In this document: piece after piece, positions 35,628-43,375 of the stretch | How the letters are laid out: the number at the start of each line of letters is the position of its first letter | Position numbering within the stretch: the stretch's first letter is position 1 | Assembly: GCA_938036435.1 (NCBI GenBank) | Contig: CALHPU010000035.1 | Location: 1 to 64,000, forward strand | Reading direction: 5' to 3' | Origin: an uncultured Pirellulaceae bacterium | GTDB taxonomy: Bacteria; Planctomycetota; Planctomycetia; Pirellulales; Pirellulaceae | Length of the DNA: 64,000 nucleotides | The notes under the pieces: generated by a model | What the model was told of the DNA's origin: nothing | Databases searched by the model: none | The model's input: only the letters and a program-made list of their open reading frames with translations | Translations under genes and position numbers: made by a program

Positions 35628-35792
35628 CGAACTGATATGGGGCTGAGTCGAGACCTGCGATTTACAAAGTTCGTAAAGCGTCTATCTGCACTACACCGAG
35701 GTGGGAAAAGCGTCGGCTCAACAGCAAAAATTCCTCACTGCAAGATTGAGTAGTCAACTTTCGAAGCGGCGTATTGATCGAATAGATGAACC

Positions 35793-35829
35793 AAAAAAGC
35801 CGTACTACACAGGGTAGTGCGGCTTTTTT
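35793..35829. terminator. Bidirectional rho-independent terminator
   Basis: aaaaaagccgtactac and gtagtgcggctttttt form a 16-bp stem with one G-T wobble and a 5-nt loop. It has a T run in both directions. It separates the convergent SDR and DUF1328 genes. Confidence 0.88.
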
Positions 35830-35859
35830 CAAGTCGCCAAAGTTGATCCGCCTGGCCGA

Positions 35860-36033
35860 TTACACTGGAGCTTTGCCGCGTAGTGCATGTGATGCGGCAC
35901 TGAGCAGAAAGAGGACAATGAAAACAAAGAAACAAATCTGAGCGATCGACGCGAGCCCACCTGCCATTCCGCCAAAACCGAGAACGCCAGCGATAATGGC
36001 GAGTATAAATAGTGTGATTGCTGCATTAAGCAT
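35860..36033 (-). CDS. 57-residue DUF1328 (YtjA-like) membrane protein
   Basis: Below the length cutoff of the supplied ORF track. The translated start is [20 protein letters not shown], and the second helix is [20 protein letters not shown]. This matches DUF1328 small membrane proteins (LxxAxxFLIxAIIAGxLGFxGxA), often induced by stress. The ATG on the minus strand follows the ribosome site aaagg. A sigma-54-type promoter lies about 107 bp upstream, divergent from the host-attachment-like gene. Confidence 0.9.
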   Translation of the reverse strand: MLNAAITLFILAIIAGVLGFGGMAGGLASIAQICFFVFIVLFLLSAASHALRGKAPV

Positions 36034-36139
36034 TTAAGTACCTTTCAAGTTAACTAGATTTGTAATTTCGATATCAAGAGGTGCTGATATCTCATTTTGC
36101 CGAGTGCCAACCGCATTGCGTGCGTTGGGAATCTAAATC

Positions 36140-36155
36140 AGCAACACGCATGCCA
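36140..36155 (-). promoter_or_regulatory. Sigma-54-type promoter for the DUF1328 gene
   Basis: On the minus strand it reads TGGCATGCGTGTTGCT, a full TGGCAY-N5-TTGCW match with GG-N10-GC spacing. It is about 107 bp upstream of the DUF1328 start. Confidence 0.72.
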
Positions 36156-36351
36156 ATCGCTTTGCCCCAGTGCAATTCTCGTTCGACTTGGGCGTAAACC
36201 GTTGATCGTTCGCTGAGCGAACTAAGTGATGAACTGCACTTGAGCTCCGAAGTTGATTGCCGCGCAACCAGCCTGGCTCCGTTCCGCACAGAGATATTTC
36301 TATCGAGAGCATTGAGGCGGGGCTGGTCATCTTGAAATGCACAGGCGGAAA

Positions 36352-36367
36352 TGGCACACCGGTTGCT
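36352..36367 (+). promoter_or_regulatory. Sigma-54-type promoter for the host-attachment-like gene
   Basis: TGGCACACCGGTTGCT is a full match to the RpoN consensus. It is about 85 bp upstream of the ATG at 36453. Confidence 0.75.
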
Positions 36368-36452
36368 CAGTTTTCTTGCCGTAACTAAGAAAGGGCGATA
36401 GGGCTCAGAGAACCGGTGACGCAAAACCACAGATTTTTTTGAAAGGACAGAC

Positions 36453-36857
36453 ATGCCGACAGATTTACCGAACCAAACATTGGTCGTTGTTACCACCGGA
36501 GCCGAAGCGAAACTATTTCGCAACACGGGTCAACCCGGAGAGATAAAGCTGAAGTCGGCAGGAGAACTGAGCCCTCAAGACCTGTTAGACGATGGGCCCG
36601 CCGGCGTTCGCCCTCCCGAGTCGTCACCTCGAGAAAACGATGAAGCAACGTTCTCAAAACAGTTGGCGGAATACCTCTATAAACAATCCCATTCTGGAGA
36701 GTTTCAAGACCTCGCAATCATTGCTGATCCCGATACGCTCGGCGAACTCAGACCCATCTTGCACAAGGAGGTCGCAAATAAAGTTAGAGTAGAAATAAAC
36801 AAGACGTTGGTAAACTCGAACACGAGTGATATCGAGCGAGCATTGGGCTCAGCCTAG
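36453..36857 (+). CDS. Host attachment family (baeRF-like) protein
   Basis: A 134-residue protein. The first strand TLVVVTTGAEAKLFRNTGQP and the middle FSKQLAEYLYKQSHSGEFQD followed by LAIIADPDTLGELRPILHKE are the features of the 'host attachment protein' family, related to bacterial eRF1-like (baeRF) proteins. The name is historical; members in free-living bacteria are usually stress-associated. It is the first gene of a probable two-gene unit with topoisomerase IB, which begins about 26 nt downstream. Confidence 0.82.
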   Translation: MPTDLPNQTLVVVTTGAEAKLFRNTGQPGEIKLKSAGELSPQDLLDDGPAGVRPPESSPRENDEATFSKQLAEYLYKQSHSGEFQDLAIIADPDTLGELRPILHKEVANKVRVEINKTLVNSNTSDIERALGSA

Positions 36858-36883
36858 TCATTGAGTACCGGGAGTTAAGCTTG

Positions 36884-37960
36884 GTGACATCCACAAATTC
36901 ACGGTCAACAGCGGTAAATGGCACGGGCGGATCAAGGAAGCGTCGAGCCTCGCGAGCCGGTTTGCGCTACATCAATGATTTTGATTCGGGCTTCGCCAGG
37001 CGCAAGTGCGGACGAGGATTTACTTACCTTTCGACTCGCGGCAAGACGATCAAATCCGAATCGACTCGCAACCGGGTCGAGTCGCTCATCATTCCGCCGG
37101 CGTGGACAGATGTCTGGATCTGCCCCAAGTCCAACGGCCACATTCAAGCACGTGGTGTCGACGATGCGGGGCGGACTCAATATATCTACCATCCTAAATG
37201 GAGCGCGATCAGTCAGGCAACCAAGTTCGACCGGCTGCAACTTTTCTCAGAATTGCTGCCCCGCATTCGTCGACGCGTCCGCAAGGATATCAAAGGCAAG
37301 AATCTCTCGCGGCAACGCGTTTTAGCGTGTGTGGTTCGATTGCTTGATAAATCCCAGATACGAATCGGGAACGAGCAGTACGTCAAAGAACGAGACACTC
37401 GCGGCGCAACAACGCTGGCCGCCAAACACGTCGACGTTGAAGGTCCCAAGGTGTGTTTGGACTTCCCGGGAAAGAGCGGCAAGCGACAAGAGATCGAGTT
37501 CTCTGACGCCAAAGTTGCCAAAGTCATCAATCTTTGCGAGGAAATCGAGGGACAGTTTCTGTTTTGTTATCTCGACGAAGATGAAGAACAGACCGTCGAT
37601 TCTTCCAACGTTAACGATTACCTGAAAGAGATCAGCGACGAAAATATCACCGCCAAGGATTTCAGGACGTGGTGGGGCAGCGTCGTTGCACTTGCTGAAC
37701 TGGTTGGGCTTGATGAAGCGATGTCCAAAACACAGCGTAAAAAAGCAGTTGTTGCCGCCGTCAAGCAGGCGGCAAACTCGCTTGGCAATACGCCAGCAGT
37801 GTGTCGAAAAAGCTATATCCATCCGGCGATCCTTGCGGCAGCTGAATCGGGCGAGCTGCAAACGTTGATCGCCAAAGCTGAACGCTCGGCAACCACGAAC
37901 CGCGAGTGGACGATTGACGAAACGCGATTAGCGAGCCTCCTGCCTTATCTCAGCTTTTAG
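36884..37960 (+). CDS. DNA topoisomerase IB
   Basis: A protein of about 358 residues. The poxvirus-type N-terminal domain (GLRYINDFDSGFARRKCGRG) and the catalytic domain (RVLACVVRLLDKSQIRIGNE, TLAAKHVDVEG) are present. The active tyrosine lies in VCRKSYIHPAIL. It relaxes supercoils by nicking one strand with a 3'-phosphotyrosyl link. The start is TTG (36881) or GTG (36884) after a gggag ribosome site. Bacterial type IB enzymes are accessory and often sit in stress or repair gene sets, as here. Confidence 0.93.
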   Translation: MTSTNSRSTAVNGTGGSRKRRASRAGLRYINDFDSGFARRKCGRGFTYLSTRGKTIKSESTRNRVESLIIPPAWTDVWICPKSNGHIQARGVDDAGRTQYIYHPKWSAISQATKFDRLQLFSELLPRIRRRVRKDIKGKNLSRQRVLACVVRLLDKSQIRIGNEQYVKERDTRGATTLAAKHVDVEGPKVCLDFPGKSGKRQEIEFSDAKVAKVINLCEEIEGQFLFCYLDEDEEQTVDSSNVNDYLKEISDENITAKDFRTWWGSVVALAELVGLDEAMSKTQRKKAVVAAVKQAANSLGNTPAVCRKSYIHPAILAAAESGELQTLIAKAERSATTNREWTIDETRLASLLPYLSF

Positions 37961-37969
37961 GTGGCTCCT

Positions 37970-37985
37970 TGGCACGCAGATTGCA
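37970..37985 (+). promoter_or_regulatory. Sigma-54-type promoter upstream of the membrane protein and M48 genes
   Basis: TGGCACGCAGATTGCA is a perfect match to TGGCAC-N5-TTGCA. It lies about 150 bp before the GTG start at 38134. Confidence 0.75.
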
Positions 37986-38133
37986 GTCCTTCATCCGCGC
38001 GTAGATCGCGAGTGATGGCCATCGTTGGCTTTCATTGGCTTGTCGCGTGCGAGTACCACTTTTTGTGGCACCCTTCAGCGACCAAGGCCGTTTGACAGCA
38101 ACAGAAATTCGCAAATCTGGTCGGAGTTTGAAC

Positions 38134-38502
38134 GTGGAAGAAATTTTGCTTTTAATAAACCAGCCGCTGTTCCTGTGGTCGCTGTTTGGCGGAGCGGTGG
38201 CCCTAGTCTTGATCGACTACATCTTCCCGGTCGATTGGCCAGCCTATTTCGGTTACGCGTTGTTCGGAATTTTTATCGGAGCGACGGCCCCTTTGCCGCC
38301 TGCGTGGAGTCTGTTTGCGATGCTCGCGGTTTTCTCCTTGATGCTAACGCTTCACAAAGCCGTGTTCTCGAAATTTTTTACCAATGCTCCCAGCTTGGAG
38401 CGTCGACGAAACGTCGCTTTGGCTAATTCTAAAAATGTCGATCTAACCGAAGGCATGGACTCAGCAGAACTTAATTCAATCGCAAGCCGGGAGGGTAACT
38501 AG
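38134..38502 (+). CDS. Small three-helix membrane protein
   Basis: A protein of about 122 residues beginning at GTG (after ggag, 7 nt spacing). It has three hydrophobic helices (LWSLFGGAVALVLIDYIFPV, YALFGIFIGATAPLPPAW, SLFAMLAVFSLMLTL) and a polar C-terminus. The stop codon abuts the ATG of the M48 protease (TAG then ATG), so translation is probably coupled. It may serve as a membrane partner of the protease. No family recognised. Confidence 0.7.
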   Translation: MEEILLLINQPLFLWSLFGGAVALVLIDYIFPVDWPAYFGYALFGIFIGATAPLPPAWSLFAMLAVFSLMLTLHKAVFSKFFTNAPSLERRRNVALANSKNVDLTEGMDSAELNSIASREGN

Positions 38503-39327
38503 ATGCCTTATCGACAAACCAATCAGGCTCCAAGACGTCAGCGAACGGGGATTCTAGTCCGCCTCTTGATCGCCGGAGCAATTGCACTATTTTCAGTCAT
38601 CTCCTACTTCTCGATGGGTGATACGAATCCGATTACCGGCCAGACGCAGCGCGTTGCATTGTCGCCCGACCAAGAGATTGCTCTTGGCTCACAAGCCGCT
38701 CCGAAGATGGCGCAGCAACATGGCGGACTTCATCTCGACCAGCAAGCTCAACAGCGCGTCGATCGAATCGGCGCTGAGCTCCTGCAAGCGGTCGGAGAGA
38801 TCGTTCGGGACAATGGCGGTGATAACCCGTTTGAGTTTGAGTTTCACCTACTTGCCGACGAGCAAACGGTCAACGCGCTCGCGCTGCCGGGCGGACAGGT
38901 CTTTAACACGGCGGCACTTTATAAGCGGCTGGAATCAGAAGGGCAGCTTGCTGGTGTCATCGGTCACGAAATTGGCCATGTGTTGATGCGACATGGAGCC
39001 CAGCGGATGGCCAAGCAAAAGTTGACGCAGGGTCTCGTCAGCGGCACGGGGGTCGCTGGTGGCGGGGAGCAGTCAGCACAAATGGCGGCGGCGATCGGAA
39101 ACATGATCAACATGAAGTACGGTCGAGACGACGAATTGGAGTCCGACAAATGGGGCGTCGAACTCTGCGTTGAGGCTGGATACGATCCAAGGTCGATGCT
39201 CGATGTGATGCGGATTCTCGAAGAGGCCAGCGGCGGAGGTGGGCCTACCAAAAATGATAAGCACTCACCCCAAGCCGGCACATCGTCAGCAATACATCAA
39301 GGACGTTATCGAATCGGTTTATCCTGA
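38503..39327 (+). CDS. M48-family zinc metalloprotease, C-terminal frameshift
   Basis: The ORF has 274 residues: an N-terminal anchor (LVRLLIAGAIALFSVISYFS), the zinc motif VIGHEIGHVLMRHGAQ and the third ligand region DDELESDKWGVEL. It resembles Loiv/YcaL-type exported M48 proteases. After GGGGPT the frame loses family identity. Deleting one A from ccaaaaatg restores KMISTHPKPAHRQQYI and a stop at 39355, the expected C-terminus. The gene is therefore either frameshifted or carries a homopolymer sequencing error. It is coupled to the small membrane protein upstream. Confidence 0.88.
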   Translation: MPYRQTNQAPRRQRTGILVRLLIAGAIALFSVISYFSMGDTNPITGQTQRVALSPDQEIALGSQAAPKMAQQHGGLHLDQQAQQRVDRIGAELLQAVGEIVRDNGGDNPFEFEFHLLADEQTVNALALPGGQVFNTAALYKRLESEGQLAGVIGHEIGHVLMRHGAQRMAKQKLTQGLVSGTGVAGGGEQSAQMAAAIGNMINMKYGRDDELESDKWGVELCVEAGYDPRSMLDVMRILEEASGGGGPTKNDKHSPQAGTSSAIHQGRYRIGLS

Positions 39328-39361
39328 CGGATTGCCCTCTGGGCTCAAGAGTTAACTCGGG

Positions 39362-39377
39362 TGGCATAGATTTTGCT
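39362..39377 (+). promoter_or_regulatory. Sigma-54-type promoter upstream of the cupin gene
   Basis: TGGCATAGATTTTGCT fits TGGCAY-N5-TTGCW with GG-N10-GC spacing. It is about 50 bp before the cupin ATG. Confidence 0.75.
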
Positions 39378-39427
39378 GCCCTCATCTGCATTCCGATTAC
39401 AAAAACCATTTGCGAAGGAAGCTTATT

Positions 39428-39769
39428 ATGCGAACTTGTACACTGACAAAAGTCAGCCGGGCCGATGCTGAGCACGGTGATGATGGACAGACCTATTTGG
39501 CGCTTGGCGAGTCAATGGCGATGCGAATGTGGGACGCCGTTCCCGCCAATGACGGATGCGAATCGCCAGCGCGAGATTACGAGACAGTCGGCTACGTGAT
39601 TGACGGGCAAGCTGAGCTGACGATAGACGGTCAAGCGGTCATGCTGCTGCCGGGCGACAGTTGGGTCGTGCCCAAAGGAAAACCGCACTCCTACAAGATT
39701 GTGACGGCTTTCACGGCGGTTGAGTCGACTTGCCCTGCCGCGCGGTTGGTTAGGGACGACGAGTCTTAA
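39428..39769 (+). CDS. Single-domain cupin protein
   Basis: A protein of about 113 residues with a cupin_2 barrel: the first motif region YETVGYVIDGQAELTIDGQ and the second motif LLPGDSWVVPKGKPHSYKI. The first motif lacks the full GxHxH metal pattern, so metal binding is uncertain. The ATG at 39428 follows gaagga. Cupins like this are often small-molecule sensors or enzymes. It has its own sigma-54-type promoter. Confidence 0.85.
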   Translation: MRTCTLTKVSRADAEHGDDGQTYLALGESMAMRMWDAVPANDGCESPARDYETVGYVIDGQAELTIDGQAVMLLPGDSWVVPKGKPHSYKIVTAFTAVESTCPAARLVRDDES

Positions 39770-39801
39770 TCGCAATCGCAATCGAGTGACCAATTGCGAG
39801 C

Positions 39802-39861
39802 CCACTAGTTACGGGCTCAACAGTTACGGGCCCACCAGTTACAGGCCCACCAGTTACAGGC
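39802..39861. repeat. Four tandem 15-bp units
   Basis: Units have the form ccaccaGTTACAGGC: ccactaGTTACGGGC, tcaacaGTTACGGGC, and two identical ccaccaGTTACAGGC. They lie between the cupin and glucan-enzyme genes, 36 bp before the latter's start. The spacing has no unique spacers, so it is not CRISPR. It may be a protein-binding array or slippage. Confidence 0.85.
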
Positions 39862-39896
39862 CTTCTAGGCACCAGTGAATTTTTCTTTGTGGAGAG

Positions 39897-41687
39897 ATGA
39901 TGACGCAGTCGCTAGTAAAAAGCTCAGCCATGGGAGCTACCGCTCACGACCAAGGCGTATGCTTCCGCGTATGGGCTCCGCATGCGGACAGCGTCAATGT
40001 CATCGGGACGTTTAATGACTGGTCGGCCTGTGCGGATCCAATGACCCAAGAGGAAAACGGGCATTGGATCGCTGACGTTGAAGGGGCAAAGGTCGGCGAC
40101 GAATACAAGTTCTTAATCACAAACGGCGAAGAAACATTCGAGCGTATCGACCCCTATGCTCGGGAGGTCACTAACTCGATCGGCAACGGCATCGTCACCG
40201 ATCCTGACGCATTTGATTGGGGCGATGACAACTTCTCAATGCCACCGTTTAACGAACTGGTAATTTATGAACTGCACGTAGGCACCTTTCACCGAGACGA
40301 CGTCGACGAGGTCGGCACTTTTGATGGCGTGATCAAGAAACTTCAATACCTTCAATGGCTGGGGGTCAACGCGATCGAAATCATGCCGGTCGCTGAGTTT
40401 GCCGGCGATCTTTCGTGGGGATACAACCCGGCTCACATTTTCGCCGTTGAGAGTGCCTACGGCGGCCCCGATGCGATTCGACGACTGGTCAAAGCCGCCC
40501 ACGAACACGGCATCGCGATCATCATGGACGTAGTCTACAACCATTTTGGGCCAAGCGATCTCGACCTTTGGCAGTTCGATGGCTGGAGCGAAAACGAAAA
40601 AGGTGGAATTTATTTCTACAACGATTGGCGAAGCGAGACACCTTGGGGTGATTCTCGACCGGATTACGGGCGTGGCGAAGTTCGGCAGTTCATTCACGAC
40701 AACGCGATGATGTGGCTGACTGAATATCGAATGGATGGGTTGCGATACGACATGACGCTTTACATGCGATCAGTCGATGGTTCGCCCGAACGCCAAATCC
40801 CTGAAGGCTGGTCACTTGCCCAGTGGGTCAATCGCGAAATTCACGAGCAGTTCCCTGACAAGATCACCATTGCCGAAGATCTGCGTACCAACCCAGCGAT
40901 CACGGAATCGGAGGCATTCGGCGGCGCGAATTTCTCTACACAGTGGGACGAATCGTTTGTGCACCCCGTGCGTTCGGTTATCCAGACGTTCAAAGATGCA
41001 GATCGTGACATGGAGACGATCAAGGCGGCGATTGAACACCGCTATAACGATGACGCCTTCAAACGCGTTGTCTACACCGAATCGCATGACGAAGTCGCTA
41101 ACGGCAAGAAACGTGTCGTGTCAGAGATCAATGAAGTCGATCCGGCAGGTTTCTACTCGCGACGGCGCTCTAATCTTGGAGCGGCATTGGTATTCACTTC
41201 GCCCGGCGTCCCCATGATCTTTCAAGGCCAAGAATTTTTGCGTTCGGATTGGTTTGACGATTCAAAACCCATCGACTGGAACGTGGCCGGAGAAGAAGAT
41301 CAAACGATGAGACTCTACCGCGATCTGATTCGCTTGCGATTAAACATCGACGGAGTTACAGCTGGCTTGCTGGGAAGCGAAGTCGAAGTCTTCCACGTTA
41401 ACAACAACGACAAGGTTGTTGCTTTCCGACGATTCGACGCTGACCAAAATTCCAATGTGGTCGTGCTGTTAAATTTCGCTGATCGACATTGGGATGATTA
41501 CCGAATTGGATTTCCCTGTGCAGGTTCTTGGAAGGTTCGCTTTGATAGCGGCTCCCGCCACTACGACCAAGGGAGCCAAGACATCGGAGTGTCTGAAGTA
41601 GATGCCGGTCACGCTCCGTACGATTGGTACACGCATTCAAGCAGTTTGCCGTTGCAGCCTTACGCAGCAGTTGTGTTTTCGCAGTGA
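39897..41687 (+). CDS. GH13 alpha-glucan enzyme with CBM48, branching-enzyme-like
   Basis: A 596-residue protein. The N-terminal CBM48 (CFRVWAPHADSVNVIGTFND) is followed by the GH13 barrel. The conserved regions are DVVYNHFG (I), GLRYDMTLY with the nucleophile Asp (II), IAEDLR with the acid Glu (III) and TESHDEVANG (IV). The overall form is that of bacterial 1,4-alpha-glucan branching enzyme relatives; malto-oligosyltrehalose trehalohydrolase is the main alternative. It would act in glycogen or trehalose metabolism in the cytoplasm, fitting a stress block. It may be read from the cupin promoter. Confidence 0.88.
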   Translation: MMTQSLVKSSAMGATAHDQGVCFRVWAPHADSVNVIGTFNDWSACADPMTQEENGHWIADVEGAKVGDEYKFLITNGEETFERIDPYAREVTNSIGNGIVTDPDAFDWGDDNFSMPPFNELVIYELHVGTFHRDDVDEVGTFDGVIKKLQYLQWLGVNAIEIMPVAEFAGDLSWGYNPAHIFAVESAYGGPDAIRRLVKAAHEHGIAIIMDVVYNHFGPSDLDLWQFDGWSENEKGGIYFYNDWRSETPWGDSRPDYGRGEVRQFIHDNAMMWLTEYRMDGLRYDMTLYMRSVDGSPERQIPEGWSLAQWVNREIHEQFPDKITIAEDLRTNPAITESEAFGGANFSTQWDESFVHPVRSVIQTFKDADRDMETIKAAIEHRYNDDAFKRVVYTESHDEVANGKKRVVSEINEVDPAGFYSRRRSNLGAALVFTSPGVPMIFQGQEFLRSDWFDDSKPIDWNVAGEEDQTMRLYRDLIRLRLNIDGVTAGLLGSEVEVFHVNNNDKVVAFRRFDADQNSNVVVLLNFADRHWDDYRIGFPCAGSWKVRFDSGSRHYDQGSQDIGVSEVDAGHAPYDWYTHSSSLPLQPYAAVVFSQ

Positions 41688-41871
41688 GCGAACTGAGAAA
41701 ACCGTCGACTGCAGCCCGCTATTGCCGGCAATCTTTGACGACCGCCGGTGCACGGTACATTTGCCTGAAGACCATCCATGCTGATTGCTCGACGACCACA
41801 GTCAGTCCTGCTGGGTGCGTAGTTATCGGCAAACAAAACACGAACCGTCGCTGTTCCAAAAGCCTAAAAAG

Positions 41872-41887
41872 TGGCGCTTAATTTGCA
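41872..41887 (+). promoter_or_regulatory. Sigma-54-type promoter upstream of the small membrane protein at 41960
   Basis: TGGCGCTTAATTTGCA has GG-N10-GC spacing and a TTGCA -12 element. It is about 73 bp before the GTG at 41960. Confidence 0.68.
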
Positions 41888-41959
41888 CTGATTGGCTGAG
41901 CATGGTCGAACTGGATCAAGTAGTGCCTTAACAATTCAAGATATTTCGAGGAAAGAACA

Positions 41960-42181
41960 GTGAATCAACAGCAACCCGTCTCAAAGGAATCTCGTCGGCT
42001 TACCAGAAAGGTTGCGGCTTGGGTTCTCCCTGCCAGCGGCTTCGCTGTTCTTGGTGTCTTCTTTCTGATCATCTTCTTCCCGCTTGGGATCATTCTTTCT
42101 CTGATCGCTATAGCGATCGTTGCGGCTAATGTGCTTTGGAAAAGCACGGACGACGTACTCGAGACGAGTGATCAGTCATAA
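41960..42181 (+). CDS. 73-residue small membrane protein
   Basis: A GTG-started ORF with the ribosome site gaggaaag. It has a basic N-terminus (KESRRLTRKVAAWVL) and two closely packed helices (GFAVLGVFFLIIFFPLGIIL, SLIAIAIVAANVLW). Not recognised as a named family. It is the first gene of a likely unit with the SDR gene at 42274. Confidence 0.7.
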   Translation: MNQQQPVSKESRRLTRKVAAWVLPASGFAVLGVFFLIIFFPLGIILSLIAIAIVAANVLWKSTDDVLETSDQS

Positions 42182-42273
42182 ATCATTAGTCGGAGTTGGG
42201 TTGGCTCAATCTTCGCCAACACATTTCATCGGAGCAAACCAGCAGAAGGTTTCTGCAACGAACCAAAAGTGCC

Positions 42274-43326
42274 ATGAATAAAATTACCAAAGCCATTTTA
42301 ATCGCGGGCGGGATTGGAGTTGCGGCATCGGTCGCGGGGCGCGCATTACTTCGACAGTCGCGACGATTTGACTGGGTGGGCAAAACAGTCTTGGTGACCG
42401 GAGGCTCACGCGGTTTGGGACTGTGTCTAGCTCGAAAGCTGGTCGACGCAGGAGCCAACGTTGTCACCTGTGCGCGGACATCGAGCGATTTAGAAACCGC
42501 TGAGCTCGAACTACGGCAGCGAGCAGCCAATGTTTGGCCGGACGCAGCGACTCGGCCCCGCGTTCTCGCTATCGCATGCGACGTGCGCGAATGCGATTCG
42601 GTCGAATCCATGATGGCTGAGGTCGTCGACCAGTTCGGCGGGATCGACGTTTTGATCAACAACGCTGGCGTGATCGAAGTCGGCCCTTTCGACGCGATGA
42701 CGGAAAAGGATTTTCAACGCTCGATGGACACGCACTGTTGGGGAACGCTGAATATGGTGCGATCGGTTCTTCCCGGAATGCGTAGTCGCGGCTGGGGGCG
42801 GATTTTGAACGTCGCGTCGATCGGCGGAAAACGGGCGGTACCTCACATGTTGCCTTACGCGGCGAGCAAATTTGCGTTGGTGGGGCTGTCAACTGGCTTG
42901 CGTGCCGAATTAGCTCACGAAAATATTTTGGTCACAACCGTTTGCCCCGGATTGATGCGAACCGGAAGCCCTCGCAACGCGATTTTCAAAGGCCAGCACC
43001 GAAAAGAGTATGCGTGGTTCAGCATTGGCGATTCGTTGCCGATGATGTCGATCAACGCGATGACCGCGGCTGAGAAAATATTGCAAGCCTGCAACAACGG
43101 AGATGCCGAAGTCGTCATCGCCGGTTCAATGAACTTCACCAGCCTCGCCGCTCGGCTTGCTCCCAACTGGACGGCCGAAATGCTGAGCCTCATGGATCAG
43201 ATGCTACCTGAGATGGGCGGCATCGGTCGCCGCGCGGCAAAGGGGCATGAAAGCGAGTCAGCATGGTCGCCATCGATTTTGACGCGTCTAACCAATCTGG
43301 CCGCAGTGAGAAACAACGAGATTTAG
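42274..43326 (+). CDS. SDR-family oxidoreductase with N-terminal membrane anchor
   Basis: A protein of about 350 residues. A short hydrophobic anchor (AILIAGGIGVAASVAGRAL) precedes the NAD(P) fold (KTVLVTGGSRGLGLCLARKL), the NNAGVIEVG motif and the catalytic YAASK. The ATG at 42274 is chosen over 42196. The anchored-SDR layout with a long C-terminal extension is common in this class of stress-associated SDRs. The substrate is unknown. Confidence 0.88.
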   Translation: MNKITKAILIAGGIGVAASVAGRALLRQSRRFDWVGKTVLVTGGSRGLGLCLARKLVDAGANVVTCARTSSDLETAELELRQRAANVWPDAATRPRVLAIACDVRECDSVESMMAEVVDQFGGIDVLINNAGVIEVGPFDAMTEKDFQRSMDTHCWGTLNMVRSVLPGMRSRGWGRILNVASIGGKRAVPHMLPYAASKFALVGLSTGLRAELAHENILVTTVCPGLMRTGSPRNAIFKGQHRKEYAWFSIGDSLPMMSINAMTAAEKILQACNNGDAEVVIAGSMNFTSLAARLAPNWTAEMLSLMDQMLPEMGGIGRRAAKGHESESAWSPSILTRLTNLAAVRNNEI

Positions 43327-43375
43327 ATTTCTGCAATTTTTGTGCTCATCACCAGAGATCAAATGTCAATGCGCC

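Larger units (their letters stand above)
36034..36452. other. Divergent control region with two sigma-54-type promoters
   Basis: About 420 bp between the divergent DUF1328 and host-attachment-like genes. It contains one -24/-12 element for each direction (36140 and 36352). The ORFs in the track here are shadows without starts. Confidence 0.7.

Noticed and set aside
36092-36526. 144-residue minus-strand ORF
   Set aside because: It covers the divergent promoter region and overlaps the host-attachment-like gene start; composition is not protein-like.
39802-39861. Repeat array considered as CRISPR
   Set aside because: The units are only 15 bp, directly adjoining, with no spacers and no cas genes nearby.
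42190-42230. TGGCTC-N5-TCGCC before the SDR at 42274 considered as sigma-54 promoter
   Set aside because: The -12 element lacks TTGC; only the spacing fits, and the gene can be read from the 41872 site.
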